DNA of 64,000 bases from Coenobita brevimanus (GCA_032717465.1 CM064658.1:9335481-9399480); one strand, 5' to 3'. Positions 23,398 to 35,282 are shown, counted from the first letter of the stretch. The notes: generated by a model not told the origin, from the sequence alone. A program made the numbers and translations.

Positions 23398-23587
23398 AGT
23401 AGGTGGCGTGGGGTGTCAGTGTGGGTGTGGGTGAGGGTGCGGATGTGGGTGAGGGTGCTGATGTAGATGTAAGTGAGTATGTGGATATGGGTGTGTGTTA
23501 GTATCGATGTGGGTTAAGGTGTGGATGTGAGTGTTGGTGTGGGTGTTGGCCTGGTTGTGAGTTTAGGTGTTGGTGTGGGTGACAGTG

Positions 23588-23663
<76 letters not shown>

Positions 23664-23670
23664 GTTTTAG
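23398..23670. repeat. Degenerate GT-rich lead-in with (GT)n
   Basis: Irregular gtgggtgtgg-type sequence, then a pure (GT)n block at 23,594-23,660 immediately before the 30-bp minisatellite. It appears to be the ancestral GT-rich sequence from which the minisatellite arose. Confidence 0.85.
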
Positions 23671-24330
23671 GTGTGAGTGAGGGTGTGGATGTAGGTGTAG
23701 GTGTGAGTGAGGGTGTGAAAGTAGGTGTAGGTGTGAGTGAGGGTGTGGATGTTGGTGTAGGTGTGAGTGAGGGTGTGGATGTTGGTGTAGGTGTGAGTGA
23801 GGGTGTGGATGTAGGTGTAGGTGTGAGTGAGGGTGTGAAAGTAGGTGTAGGTGTGAGTGAGGGTGTGGATGTTGGTGTAGGTGTGCGTGAGGGTGTGAAA
23901 GTAGGTGTAGGTGTGAGTGAGGGTGTGGATGTTGGTGTAGGTGTGAGTGAGGGTGTGGATGTTGGTGTAGGTGTGAGTGAGGGTGTGGATGTAGGTGTAG
24001 GTGTGAGTGAGGGTGTGGATGTAGGTGTAGGTGTGAGTGAGGGTGTGGATGTTGGTGTAGGTGTGAGTGAGGTTGTGGTTGTAGGTGTAGGTGTGAGTGA
24101 GGGTGTGGTTGTAGGTGTAGGTGTGAGTGAGGGTGTGGTTGTAGGTGTAGGTGTGAGTGAGGGTGTGGATGTTGGTGTAGGTGTGAGTGAGGGTGTGGAT
24201 GTTGGTGTAGGTGTGAGTGAGGGTGTGAAAGTAGGTGTAGGTGTGAGTGAGGGTGTGGATGTTGGTGTAGGTGTGAGTGAGGGTGTGAAAGTAGGTGTAG
24301 GTGTGAGTGAGGGTGTGGATGTTGGTGTAG
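23671..24330. repeat. 30-bp minisatellite, 22 units
   Basis: The unit is GTGTGAGTGAGGGTGTGxxx followed by GTwGGTGTAG. I count 22 contiguous units. Four unit types occur, set by xxx and w: gat-gta, aaa-gta, gat-gtt and gtt-gta. The type string shows local blocks, for example three gtt-gta in a row at 24,061-24,150, and recurrent aaa-gta/gat-gtt pairs. This suggests duplication of multi-unit segments. Because 30 is divisible by three, all frames stay open and give long artefactual ORFs on both strands. No splice, start or stop evidence supports a gene. Confidence 0.95.
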
Positions 24331-24735
24331 GTGTGAGTATGAGTGCGGTGTGGCAGATGTGGGTGTGGGTGTTGATGTGGGTGTGGGTGTGAGTGTGAGT
24401 TTGAGTATAGGTATGACTGTGGGTGTGTGTGAGGGCGTGGATGTAGGTGTAGGTGTGAGTGAGGGTGTTGATGCAGGTGTAGGTGTGAGTGTGAATGCGG
24501 TGTTGTAGTAGGTGTGGGTGTAGGTGTGGGTGTTGGTGTGGGAGTGAGTGAGAGTAGAGTGTAGGTATGAATGTGGGTGTGAGTGAGCGTAATAGTGTCG
24601 GTATGGGTGTGAATCTGAGTATAAGTGTGAATGTGGGTTTGGGTGCGGTTGTGGGCGCGAGTGTCACTTGGTGTGGGTGAGGGAGTGGGTGTGAGTTGTT
24701 ATGTGGGTCATGGTGAGGATGTGGGTGAAGGTCCT
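24331..24735. repeat. Degenerate GT-rich tail of the minisatellite
   Basis: Decayed variants of the same G/T-rich motif with no fixed period, fading by about 24,735. Confidence 0.8.
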
Positions 24736-24739
24736 GGTT

Positions 24740-24881
24740 AACAATAATTTGCACTTCAACATCTACCATTGAAAGGATCATATAGTCTAACAGTGGCGGC
24801 AAAACATGAAATTAGTGCATAGTAGAGAATCCATTGCACAGTGCAAAGAGACTTCGTTTTGGGGACCCTTGCATGGACTTA

Positions 24882-24940
<59 letters not shown>

Positions 24941-25488
24941 ACATATGCAGTATATTCATGTGCTGGTATATGTTGGTGCTAGTCCCGCCAAACCTATTTA
25001 TTCAAGAAGATACCTTTTCAGGCTCTTTCCTTTCTTGGCTACATTTTCGTTCTTATCCGGCCGCTCTAGGTTAACAATGTATCAAGTTCGTTTCACGAGT
25101 AAAAGGGGAAATAATGCAAACAAAATCCAGATCAACAACCGTAATGTGTACTGTATACGCAAGTTAACGGTTGTTGGTCAATTATATGTTGAGTCATTTC
25201 GTTGTTAGCGCTATTTTATACTGATGCGTGTCCTCTGAAATTACCCTCCGGTATTTCAGTCCCGCAAGATTTCAGATTCTACTTTTATTTGCTCGTACGC
25301 TTTCCTCCGGAGGGTACTGATGGTAGGGAAGGGAGACTTCTGATTGAATACCGGTATTCTTTTCTTGAGCTTATAATTATTATATGACTAAAGAGTTTTT
25401 ACAACCGGTCGCACGGAGTGCAGCTGGAGTAATGGTTTGTTCAGCGAGTGTGTGTGTCTGTCTTTTTGTCTGTATGAACAAAATAATT
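24740..25488. other. No gene seen; contains (TG)n
   Basis: (TG)n at 24,889-24,938. The rest has no recognisable repeat or coding signal, only short chance frames. Confidence 0.6.
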
Positions 25489-26525
25489 GAAACAGTTTTG
25501 ATCCGATTTTATCAGACAGTGGAAGTGTTAAGGGTCGGCCAGTAGGCTGACTTATTTATATAGTTTTTTTTTTTTTTTTTTAGAACAGTAATTCAAGGTT
25601 AGAGTTCTACTCATTTGTGTCTGCGTGTAAACAAAATAACTAAACCAGTTTTGGTCTGATTTGGACCAGAACTCATGGAAACATTGATAGTCAGCCAAGG
25701 GTTGACCTGTTGTAATTGAGAACGATAGGTCTAAGGTCACCTGGCAAAGTCTGCTGAAAAGTTTTTATCCGATTTATACCGATCTTTGTAGAAGTGTCCA
25801 GGTAAGGCAAAGATGAAAATTAAATTTTGAGAACAATCAGTCAACGGCAAATGTCACGGCTGCTAGGGGTCAAAGGTCAGAGTCATTTCATAAAGTCAGC
25901 TTAAACAGTTTTGATTCAGTGAAGACCAGACATGGAAGAAGGGTTGAAAGTAAGGCAAAGAAAGATGGGTTCAGTTTTGAGAACACTCATTCGGCAGTGA
26001 AAGTCACTGGTCAAGTACAAATTCCGACCCGTGTGTGAACAAAATCAGCTGAAACAGTATGGTTTTATTTTAAATAAACTTACTGGAAGGTTTGAGAGTA
26101 AGCCAAGAGATGGACCAATTGTTTTTGAAAAGAGATTAAAGGTTAAGACACATGACAGTATAAACGTAAGTATTTTTTACTCATTTAAGACCAAACTTTG
26201 CGGAAGGGTTCATGGTAATGAAAGAGTGAAAGGATTCGATTTTCAGAATAATATACCAAAGGTAAAAGTCACAGAGGAAGGTCAGATTTTTGACACTATA
26301 ACTTAAGTCAGTTTTGATTGTTTTGAACCACGCTTGGCGAAGGAACTGTGGTTTTATCCAAATATGAAGCTAATCACATTTGAGAACAGGACAGAGTCAC
26401 TGGGCATTGTCATTTCAAACAGTTTTGATCCGGGTAGGATTAAACTTGATGGCAGGGATGTGGATCAGGCAAGAATGAGATATTTCGATTTTGAGAACAG
26501 TCTGTTCCAGGTCAAGGACGAAGTC
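25489..26525. repeat. Ancient, strongly diverged tandem array, about 106-155 bp period
   Basis: A module recurs with starts near 25,489, 25,642, 25,755, 25,910, 26,048, 26,170, 26,305 and 26,411. In order it has acagttttgatccgattt, then accaaactt-ggaagg, then gtaagccaaag, then ttttgagaacaa, then aaggtcacgggtca. Similarity between units is low but the block order is constant, so this is an old satellite-like array. The 3' end meets a (TC)n run at 26,563-26,583. Confidence 0.7.
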
Positions 26526-27366
26526 TGTTATCCGACTTTTCAGCCATTTGTAATCGGCTTGGTCTCTCTCTCTCTCTCTCTCTGCCATATCCGACATTTT
26601 GTACCGCAGGTGTGTAAGTGTGTATACTTTAAGACTTAATATGACACTCGTTGCAGAAGTTGAGACGAACGGCGTTGATGGAGGAGCAGGTTGTTATGGA
26701 GAAAAAATGGGCAGGATTAGAAGAAAAATTGTGGGGGAAGGAGAGTGGAGGCCTTGTGTCGATGGGTGTGCAGTACGTACATGGGGAAGAGGGAAAAAGA
26801 GGAAGTAGGTGGGTTGGCTGTTGGTGAGAGGCGGGAATGATTGGTAAGATGGATACGTGAGTAGGGTAGCGAACTGAAAACGTGTTCAGGTGTTTGAGTA
26901 AGTTGGTAGGTGTGAGGAGGTGTGAGTGGATGTGTGGAGATGGACAGGTTTGTGTGAGTGGATTAGTAGGTGGGAGCAGTGGGGAAGCAGGCGGATAGGT
27001 TGATAGATGTGTGGAGGATGTGGGTGGAGAGTATGGGGGGGGGGTGTTAAGGGATAATCAGCGCTGGGAATGACCATCGTATTCGTGGGTGTAAATGGGA
27101 ATTAGTGTGGAAAGAGAAGGGCCATGGAGGCAAATAATGGGGAGGACTTATAGTCGTATGCTTAAACAGTGATTGCTGCATTCCACATTTGTGCGATCGG
27201 CTCAATCACAAGTGGAGCTCACAATTTGCCCATACACAATTGTGGCTTGAGATGAGATTAGTCAGCGTGACGATACAAAAAGACTGGTTTTATAGTATAT
27301 CGTTTTATTGTTTGTATCTGAAAGCGATTGTGGCGAACCATTTAGCGTTTCACATTTCTTCTTGGT
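26526..27366. other. No gene; purine/GT-rich spacer
   Basis: G-rich irregular sequence at 26,640-27,130, including a run of nine G near 27,038. It then holds a copy of the dispersed motif described at 30,970 (here about 27,150-27,265). No coding signal. Confidence 0.55.
27150..27265 (+). repeat. Dispersed repeat family D, copy 1
   Basis: Carries gtatgcttaaac, then ttccacatttgtgcgatcgg, then acaagtgga, then cacaatttg and caattgtgg. The same blocks recur at 30,970-31,100 and, inverted, at 37,190-37,315. No ORF; probably a DNA-transposon fragment. Confidence 0.5.
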
Positions 27367-30287
27367 CTATCTATCTATCTATTGCCAGACGCCTCAATCC
27401 CGTTTGGGATGGCCACAAACAAATCGCCTCCAAGTCGCCCTGTCCCCCGCCATTTCACTGCCCTGCTCCCAACTCACACCCCCCTCTCTCATATACCTCT
27501 CCACCCCATCCCTCCATCTCATCCTCAGCCTCCCCCTCCCTCTTCCCCCCTCCACCTCATTCACATACACTCTCTTCGTCAGTCTTTCACCCTCCAGCCT
27601 CTCCACATGGCCAAACCACCTCAGTGTGCTCCTCATAACGCTTCCTATCACATCCACATCAACACCACAACGCTCCTTTATATCCTCATTCGTCAGCCTG
27701 TCTTTATATGTGACTCCACAGGCTCCTCTTAAATAACTCATTTCCACTGCTCTCACTCTTGACTTGTGCCCTTCCAACAACGTCCAAGTTTCACTTCCGT
27801 ACGTTAGAGTTGGTATCACAATACTGTCATGTAGTAACTTTTTCACTTCCATGCTCACTTCCCTGTTTCTTATCACTGCTTTCAAAGAACCAGCAACCTT
27901 TCTTCCTTGCTGTACCCTTTCAAGCACTTCACCCTCCAAACCTCCATCCTTGCTCATCACACTACCCAAGTACTTAAACGTACTCACATTTTCCAATTCC
28001 TCACCATCCAACCTCGCTGTACATTCACTGACTTCACCTCTCTCAAAGACCATCACTTTACTCTTCCCTAGATTCACCTTTAGATTCCATTTCTTACACA
28101 CTCTCCCAAACTCATCCACCAAGTTTTGCAGCTCCCCTTCGTCTTCACTCAACAACACAGTATCATCTGCAAACAACACTACAGGGAGTGTCCAAACACT
28201 ATCCTCTCTCACCAGGGCCGCTCCAATATCCACTACCATACCTTGTACCTCTTTTATTACCCCATCCATGTACAGATTGAACAACCATGGAGACATGACA
28301 CATCCCTGTTTCAACCCAACTTTGAAAGAGAAAAATTCACTTAGTTCACCATCCACACACACTGCAGCCTTCGCACCATCGTACATACTCTTCACAGCAT
28401 TCAACAACTTCCCATCTACTCCATATATTCTTAACACTTTCCACAATCCTTGTCTATCCACCCTGTCATATGCTTTCTCCAAATCCATGAAAGCCGCATA
28501 CAACTTCTTTCCCTTTTCTAGAAACTTTTCCACTAAAGATCTAAGAATGAATATCTGATCTACGCAACCTCTTCCCTTCCTAAAGCCTCCCTGTTCTTCT
28601 CCAACTAATTTCTCTGTTCTTTCTCTAACTCTGTCAATAAGTATCCTACCATACACTTTTCCTATTATACTAAGAAGACAAATGCCCCTATGATTACCAC
28701 ACACTTCTTTTTCTCCTTTTCCTTTGTACAAGGGAATAATTATACCTGACTTCCAATCCTCCGGGACTCTACCTTCCTCCCAGGCCAATCTGCACATCAT
28801 CCACATCCATTCTACTACTATCTCTCCCCCATGCTTCAGCATTTCACCACACACTCCATCAATTCCTGGGGCTTTCCCCGATTTAACTTTCTTCATTGCT
28901 TCCACAACTTCTATCCTACTGATTTCTTCCTGTCTTCTCACCTCCCTCCTTCTCCCAGCCACTTATACTCGCATTACTTCCATCCTCTACGTTCAACAAT
29001 TCCTTAAAGTGTTCTCTCCATCTACTCACTTTTTCTCCCTTCTCCACTAGTAATCTACCATTTTTAGCTTTCACTCCCCTGCTAACTTCACTTCCACCCT
29101 GTCTTACTCTTTTCACCTCTTTCCAGAACATTTTCTTACAGTCCCTCCACTTTACACTCAAATTCCTTCCAAATTCCTCATCCACTGTCTTCTTACTCTC
29201 TCTTACTAATCTTTTCACCTCTCTCTTTCTTTCTACATATAACTCTCTCTTCCGCCTCTCAACTTCTTCCACGCCCCTATTTCTCATCCATTCATTGTAT
29301 GCTTTCTTCTTTTGTGCCACAGCCTGTTTCACCTCTTCAGTCCACCACGCTGTTCCTTGCACCCCCCCTCCGTCTTCTCTTCCTTCCACACACCACATCA
29401 CATCCTGCACATATTTCTTCTGTAAATATCCTACACACACCTTCCACGTCTCCCATCTGCTCCAATTCATATTTGCCCAATCGTTCCTCCACTTCTCTCT
29501 TATACTCTGCCTTTTTCTCATCCTCTTGTAACCTTTCCACTCTTCTTGCAGCTACTCCTTCCTCTCGTCTTTCCCTTCTTCTATTCCTCCATCTTACTTG
29601 AATTCTAATTCTGGCCACCACCAAGTAGTGGTCAGAAAGTCCACTCCCCCAACCTCTATAAACTCTTGCATCCATTACACATCTTCGCATCCTTTCATCC
29701 ACACACACATAATCAATCATTGCCTTCCATTCATTCAGTTCACCACCCACCCTTCTCATCACTCGCCATGTATACCTGTGGATCATTTTATGCCTGAAGA
29801 GGGTATTGGCTATCACCAACCCCCTCCCAGCACAAATGTCCACTAACGCACTCCCATTCTCATCTATCTCAGCAGGCACACCCCACTCACCAACTATTCC
29901 ATCCACCTTCACATTCCCAACTTTACCATTCATATCACCAATCAAAAATACTCTCTCATTCCTTCCAAACTTTTCCATGCACACTTCTACATTTGTCCAG
30001 AACTCTTCTCTCACTCTTCTAGCATGATCTTGCATTGGCGCATACACACACACAATCGCCCACATTTGTATTCCAACTTTCGACTTTACCCACACAATCC
30101 TTGACCCAACTGATCCATACTGTCTTATGCTCCTCTTCCATCTTTTACTCACAACTTTACTTACTCCTTCCTTTGCCCTCTCATTCTCACTTACTCCTGC
30201 ACATATACCCCATCCCCCATTCTCTCATACTTTCTCCTCTCCATTTTGTTTCGGTTATTCCACATACATCCACTTTCGCACCCTCAA
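27367..30287 (-). mobile_element. RTE-type LINE copy RTE-1B, nearly full length
   Basis: Covers endonuclease, linker, RT and C-terminal block, and ends at 27,367-27,382 in (CTAT)n, the reverse of the family's (GATA)n tail. It is the longest RTE-1 copy in the window and lies in the loop of the giant inverted repeat. Compared with RTE-1A it adds the whole endonuclease. At least three frame changes stop it from being autonomous now. Confidence 0.92.
27394..30287 (-). pseudogene. RTE ORF2 (APE endonuclease + reverse transcriptase), frameshifted
   Basis: Minus-strand segments. 30,287-30,187 has ITETKW, the metal-binding Glu of the endonuclease. 30,152-29,337 has VCVYAPM, LIGDMNGKVG, MIDYVCVD and LSDHYLVV. 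29,521-28,916 is a basic linker. 28,962-27,394 is a single 522-residue frame with KAPGIDG, GGFRKGRGCVDQI, FMDLEKAYDRVD, LFADDTVLLSEDEG, LTYGSETWTL and RGRGRLRMRWRDG. The enzyme would nick target DNA and prime reverse transcription there. The four segments lie in frames 0, 2, 1 and 0, so at least three indels separate them. The RT segment alone remains open. Confidence 0.92.
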
Positions 30288-30415
30288 GCACCTGGAATTC
30301 AAAGATAGCACAGATGTGCAATTCCACAACTGTAGATTCTACTATTTGTTTAAGTATATCAGGTGACGTGATGTGCCACTCATGGTCTCCATATTTTTCT
30401 TTAAGCATATGACTT
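30288..30415 (+). repeat. Dispersed repeat family E, copy 1
   Basis: ttgtttaagtatatcaggtg near 30,345 and ctccatatttttctttaagcatatg near 30,390 bracket a short interior. The arrangement recurs at about 36,740-36,870. The ends are loosely inverted (tttaagtata and taagcata), so this may be a small MITE. It abuts the 5' end of RTE-1B. Confidence 0.45.
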
Positions 30416-30417
30416 AG

Positions 30418-30420
<3 letters not shown>

Positions 30421-30452
<32 letters not shown>

Positions 30453-30469
30453 CTGTCTTTCTGTCTGCC

Positions 30470-30527
<58 letters not shown>
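30421..30527. repeat. (CA)n-(TGTC)n-(TC)n compound microsatellite
   Basis: CA at 30,421-30,448, then TGTC/TGTCTGCC units to about 30,498, then TC to 30,527. Confidence 0.95.
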
Positions 30528-30531
<4 letters not shown>

Positions 30532-30777
30532 TCTTACCTGCGGCAAAACTGCATGTCCAAGAACAGTTAAAAGTGTCTGTTACTGTTACTGTTTTGTGGG
30601 AACTAGACTTTACACACAGCCACAACCTTCCCGAGAGAGAGAGAGAGAGAGAGTTTCCGGGAGATAAGAGGTGATCCTGTCTCATTGCCAACCGGATGAC
30701 TAATACCGTAATGGCAGATTTATAAAATTTTACATAGCAGATATCTTCCTCCTTCCTTCTCGTGGGTGGCTAATAAT

Positions 30778-30877
30778 GCCGTACCGGAAAACGGAGATTA
30801 CTCGAACTGAAATGCCTGATGGCTGAGGCCGTACCGGAAAACGGAGATTACTTGAACTGAAATGCCTGATGGCTGAG
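30778..30877. repeat. Two-copy 50-bp tandem duplication
   Basis: The unit beginning gccgtaccggaaaacggaga occurs at 30,778-30,827 and 30,828-30,877 with a single c/t difference. It is a recent local duplication. Confidence 0.95.
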
Positions 30878-30969
30878 GATAGTAATATAACAGATTGCCT
30901 CTTCCCTCATTCCTTGAATCAGGGACCGGATGCACAAACGGACTTAAAATTATTTCTTCTTCGTAACTG

Positions 30970-31100
30970 ATGGTGGTATGTTTAAACAAAAGATGTGGCA
31001 CTCCACATGTGTGCAGTCGGAACACTTTACAAGTGAATTCCACAATTTGTTCGTATGCTTAGTCACCATTGTGACGAGGTGAGGATGGAAAGAGTGACGG
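30970..31100 (+). repeat. Dispersed repeat family D, copy 2
   Basis: gtatgtttaaacaaaagatg, cactccacatgtgtgcagtcgg, cacaatttgttcgtatgctt and agtcaccattgtg. The inverted partner at 37,190-37,315 is clearly related but more diverged than the adjacent inner inverted repeat, so the two pairings have separate histories. Confidence 0.55.
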
Positions 31101-31146
31101 TACGAATATAGTGATTTTGTTTCTATAGCATACCATCGCATCATTT

Positions 31147-32547
31147 GTATGTACAGCTCCGGACAGATGAAACGGCTACACCCCATCCACCAGCGACTTG
31201 GTTTGGGTCTCAGTGGTTCTGGTAACAGTTGCAGGTGGAGGGAGGGGGGATGTGGGAGGGTGAGGAGGGGAGAAATGTGGGCGGAGTTATATAGGGGGTA
31301 GTGTGGGAGGGTGAAGAAGCAGCACACTCTGGCTGGTGGGAGGGGGAGACGAATGGTTGGGTAGCGGAGACGAGAGTCTGCTGGAGGGTAAGACAGGCGA
31401 GTGTGATTAGATGAAAAGAAATTACAAAAAATGAATTATTATAATATCTGCTGCATATATTGCATTTTATCTACTAAATAAAAACACTGTCTATTATTCA
31501 CCACCGTATTTGGGTATCCTACTCATTATTATTATCCTTTGGATATTAGGCAATAAATAAAGATATTGGACGGTCTTTCGGACCCGAACCAATTTTTTCA
31601 TAACTTTTTTCTTCAGCTATTTCCGTATTCCTATTATCTCTCGTGCTTGAAGACCCCCTTTTTATCACTTTCTCCGACGCCCTACATTTTTTTTTTAGGC
31701 ATAAGGCAGTTTAACTTTCTCTTTAAATAACCATATTTGTCAACAAATATTCCTTTCATTAATCTATTTAATTACCTGTTTTCTTTCAATATGCATTTGT
31801 CTAATAATGGGTGTTACACCTTAATTGGCGCCGCTATTTGACGTTTTGAATAAATTTGGTCTAAATTTACGCATATATTGCAGTCTCTCTCAAGTAGGCT
31901 GGCAACCTCACACATCCTCCCCCCTGCTTTCTCCTTCTCTCGCTACCCGTTCCCTCCTTTCCTTTTGTAGTACTGTTTATCTATTCTTTCTCATATTTTT
32001 AACCTCATTCCTTCTTACAAACTTTTAGTGCCATAGGAATTTCTCCCTTATCACCTACAGTCCTACTACATGAAAGTGGAAAAAACTGCCATCGGGAAAA
32101 GAATAACTGGAAATTTATGGCGAAGGTTACGATATTACTTATTTAGAATGAAAGTGTTGGCAGATACGCATTCTTGACGTGATTATCACAGCCACAGCAT
32201 TTCGCCTTCATAAAACAGAAGGACTATAGGTTTCATGCATTACCTCCTTACGTCCAGCATTACTGTGCAGAACGCCATGTATAACACATTAAGGACCACA
32301 AGGACAGTACTGGTAGTCATCGTGATTCTCATGAATCTCTCCATAGGCTATTGAAAACAGTGCTTTATGCTCAACTTCAGACTTATGTTCTCATCAGGGC
32401 AATGATAGGCAAAGATAATAAAAACAATATATACAACCAAATTATCATTTATTATACAACAAAGCTCAAACTGGCTCCGTGCTGCAGTCTCAAGGGTGTA
32501 ACCAGCTCACACAATCACATGTAACCTGAAGAAATTAAATACATGAT

Positions 32548-32639
<92 letters not shown>
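31147..32639 (+). repeat. Inner inverted repeat, left arm
   Basis: Reverse complement of 35,252-36,643 (coordinate sum 67,789-67,790 over most of its length). The outer edge is gtatgtacagctccggacag. The arms are nearly identical, for example one C/T change at 31,397. The left arm has about 35 extra bases near 32,490-32,525. The inner ends dissolve into (AT)n tracts on both sides. No target duplication is visible outside. A chance 67-residue frame is conserved in both arms only because the DNA is. Confidence 0.93.
32552..32639. repeat. (AT)n microsatellite
   Basis: 44 AT units at the inner end of the left arm of the small inverted repeat. The partner at 35,252-35,279 is only 14 units. Confidence 0.97.
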
Positions 32640-32642
<3 letters not shown>

Positions 32643-32759
32643 ACCATGAACAACAAAGTTTGATCTAAAATGTATTGTGTTGGGTAAAGCAGAGGACACT
32701 AACTAGCATGGCAACCTACCACACGGAAACCACCATGTTGCACTACACGCCACAGAAAC

Positions 32760-32912
32760 CGATACACAGACCATGATATCAGCGAAAAGACTATGAGAAG
32801 AGTATTGCACGAAGCAGGGTTGCATCACAGGACCCTAGCAAACGTTATGTTGACAAGCCAGAGGATTTTTGGAAGTGTGTCACTGAAGGCACAACTGCTG
32901 GAGAAGGAATAA
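32760..32912 (+). pseudogene. Tc1-like transposase fragment
   Basis: The frame reads ISEKTMRRVLHEAGLHHRTLA, close to the second DNA-binding subdomain of Tc1-family transposases, and ends at TAA 32,910-32,912. In the next frame RYVDKPEDFWKC (about 32,838-32,874) matches the block that normally follows before the first catalytic Asp. One indel therefore separates the two. No catalytic residues remain downstream. It lies between the arms of the small inverted repeat. Confidence 0.7.
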
Positions 32913-33107
32913 TACTCGGTGAGTATTATTTATGAGGTTTTCGCTTGTATAAACTAAAATATTCAGTCATACATGACCATAAAAATATATTAATAATTAC
33001 TGCAGGGGGACAACCAGTTTCGTTACAACGTCAGTCCATGCAGAGGAAATTACGTTTGGCATATAGGGTTACTCGATGTTAAATTTCATAAGTGTAGAGC
33101 CTGTATG

Positions 33108-33110
<3 letters not shown>

Positions 33111-33167
<57 letters not shown>
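33111..33167. repeat. (AT)n microsatellite
   Basis: About 28 AT units in the spacer of the inner inverted repeat. Confidence 0.97.
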
Positions 33168-33169
<2 letters not shown>

Positions 33170-34082
33170 TATTTCACGGCGAATTAGGCACCTTAGATGA
33201 CGGTGCAACCCCCGGTTTTACATCAGAGTTTCTACTTTCTGCTACGTGATCAGGAACACAGTTGGCTCGGAAAATTGTCCACCTACTCCACCGACCCGGG
33301 TATCAGTCTCAGATACGAGATAACCACCTCGTTGCCACCAGTTACATATTTATATGACAGTGACAGTTTCATCAGATTTTTCTGTGTAGTTTTCTTTATC
33401 TAATTTGTCTTAGTAACCGCTCTACTTACTCCTACTCAATTTTTGAGGGCTAAACTAGGGAACGAGGCTTTTGGGAGGAGTAGTCTGGCATTAGATTTTA
33501 CATGAATCATTCAACACAGTCGCACCTGACTTAATGTAGACCTGCAGTCCTTACCCTAACATTATCCGGGATGCGTGTTTTCTAGCTTAGTTGTCTACAC
33601 GTTACAAATTTCATCCCTAAACAGTTACAATATATACTATTTTATTTCGTCAGGCCTACGTGATTGTGGCATTATTTTGTAAATATGACACTGCCGCATT
33701 GGCAGGTCGTGATTACGGAATATATGTTGATTACGTTTTACTTATTGAGATGAACAATTAAGTTATGCCTTCGTTAATGTAATTTTATTACTCAACGACA
33801 CAAAGATTAATAAAAATACATTTATGAAGGCATAAATTTTAAATATTTATCTTAACAAGCCAAGGGTAAAGGACCACATTTGTTCCGCCAATCACGAGCG
33901 TGCAATGCGATGTTACCATATTATTTTAAACTTGCGTTGGCCAGACGGAAGGAAATAGAGTAAATGTATTATATAGTAAGGTCAGGAAGAACATGATGTG
34001 GTGTTATTTCATAAACCTTATGTGTCTTTAACTCCTAAACTGACGGTTATGTTATTTATTATTAGAGGAACTATATCTACAC
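33170..34082. other. No gene recognised
   Basis: AT-rich spacer with one short frame (33,197-33,403, plus) that I do not recognise and do not support. If the exon at 34,083-34,247 is spliced, its partner should lie in this stretch on the minus strand, but I see no WQ-EG-type continuation. Confidence 0.5.
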
Positions 34083-34247
34083 TCACCTTCTTATCCACCT
34101 TTGGACAGTGTTGGTGGAAATTCCCAGGGTGTTAGCGATGGCTCGGATGGACTGCCCGGCTTCACGCATCCCTACAATGCGCCCTCTTAAACCAATCCTC
34201 CTTTCTCTTGCCTCTCTCCGTCTTGCCTCTCCACGTCTTGCCTCCAT
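34083..34247 (-). pseudogene. Tc1-like N-terminal helix-turn-helix exon or relic
   Basis: From the ATG at 34,247 the product is very basic (MEARRGEARRREARERR). A paired-like HTH with GMREAGQSIRAIANTLGIS and TVQRWIRR follows. This is the DNA-binding N-terminus of Tc1-type transposases. The frame ends exactly where AAG|GTGAGT, a strong splice-donor consensus, overlaps the stop. It could therefore be a first exon whose protein continues after an intron, or a truncated transposase. Orientation is opposite to the Tc1 fragment at 32,760. Confidence 0.55.
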
Positions 34248-34299
34248 TCTGAATCGGTGTGACTGATGCCCCGGGGTGGCTGATACCTCTGTTAACACC

Positions 34300-35245
34300 T
34301 CTGTTCATGGCAGGAAACCTAACGACTTCGCATAGTGTCATGTGGCACAAGTTTGTCCTCTAACTACTATTTTATTTGTTTCTACAGGTAAACAAAGTCA
34401 TTGTTTTTTTTTACTGTTTCTAAAGAATAACCAGACATGACAATTAATTCACATGTCAGTATGCCACTGTCTCAGTTGACGGAGAGGATCTACCTGATTC
34501 GGTGAGAATCATTCATCTCAGTATATACTGACAAAACATGGAACTGGTGGTCTGCCCTGAGTAACGGTGTTTATTGCAGTCCATAGAAAATACAAGTGAA
34601 CCACAGACGTTTCTCGTTGATGTATAAATATCCATGTGTTTGTGGTGTATTAGTCATTATGGCGTTATTCTCACCCCGGTAATCCATGTCTGAGTTTCAG
34701 GAAGTGGGTGAAGAGGTGGCCAGTTACGAGGATACTATCTGTTTGATAAATTTGAGCTCTATGCATCCTCCATACTATGCCACGAACCGGATCCCTCATA
34801 AGAAACACCAAGGTCACCTGCTTCCTGCATACAGTCTAGAGTATTCATCGAGCTTCAATTTACGAAGAAGAAACACTTCTGATGCAGTCTGTGGTACAAA
34901 TTAGTTCGCTTTACAAATACCCTTCCGTCACAGCAAGATTTACTCTATCAGGACAGATTATCATTACTATATCATACTTATCACGTAATATAGACGATAA
35001 GGATATCTCTCTACCCATTTATAAATTTATATCAGTTATATCATCTACCGAAATGTTCCGAGACGCAATAACGGCGACATGCAGATCTATAAAAATTATT
35101 GTCAATAAACGGGATCTCGAATTATTACTGTCCATTAGAATTTACTTCAGGTAGAGAAAATTTTCCTTTCATCTCGTTCCCTTGCGACAATTATCACCTT
35201 CGTCATCCCTGTTATTCCCTTAAGCGCTACGACATGGCATCATCC

Positions 35246-35251
<6 letters not shown>
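34300..35251. other. No gene recognised
   Basis: AT-rich, with short unsupported frames (34,686-34,904 and 34,882-35,154, plus). A pyrimidine tract ending in cag at 34,700 precedes the first of these, but no domain can be named. Confidence 0.45.

Positions 35252-35282
<31 letters not shown>

Noticed and set aside
23671..24330. Regularly spaced repeats considered as a CRISPR array
   Set aside because: There are no spacers: repeats are contiguous, only 30 bp, G/T-only, and the context is eukaryotic.
23498..24802. 434-residue minus-strand frame and 265-residue plus-strand frame over the minisatellite
   Set aside because: Period 30 keeps every frame open. The sequence is low complexity on both strands with no independent gene signal.
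31825..32028. 67-residue frame identical in both arms of the small inverted repeat (35,761-35,964)
   Set aside because: Identity reflects DNA identity of the arms. No domain, and codons show no coding bias.
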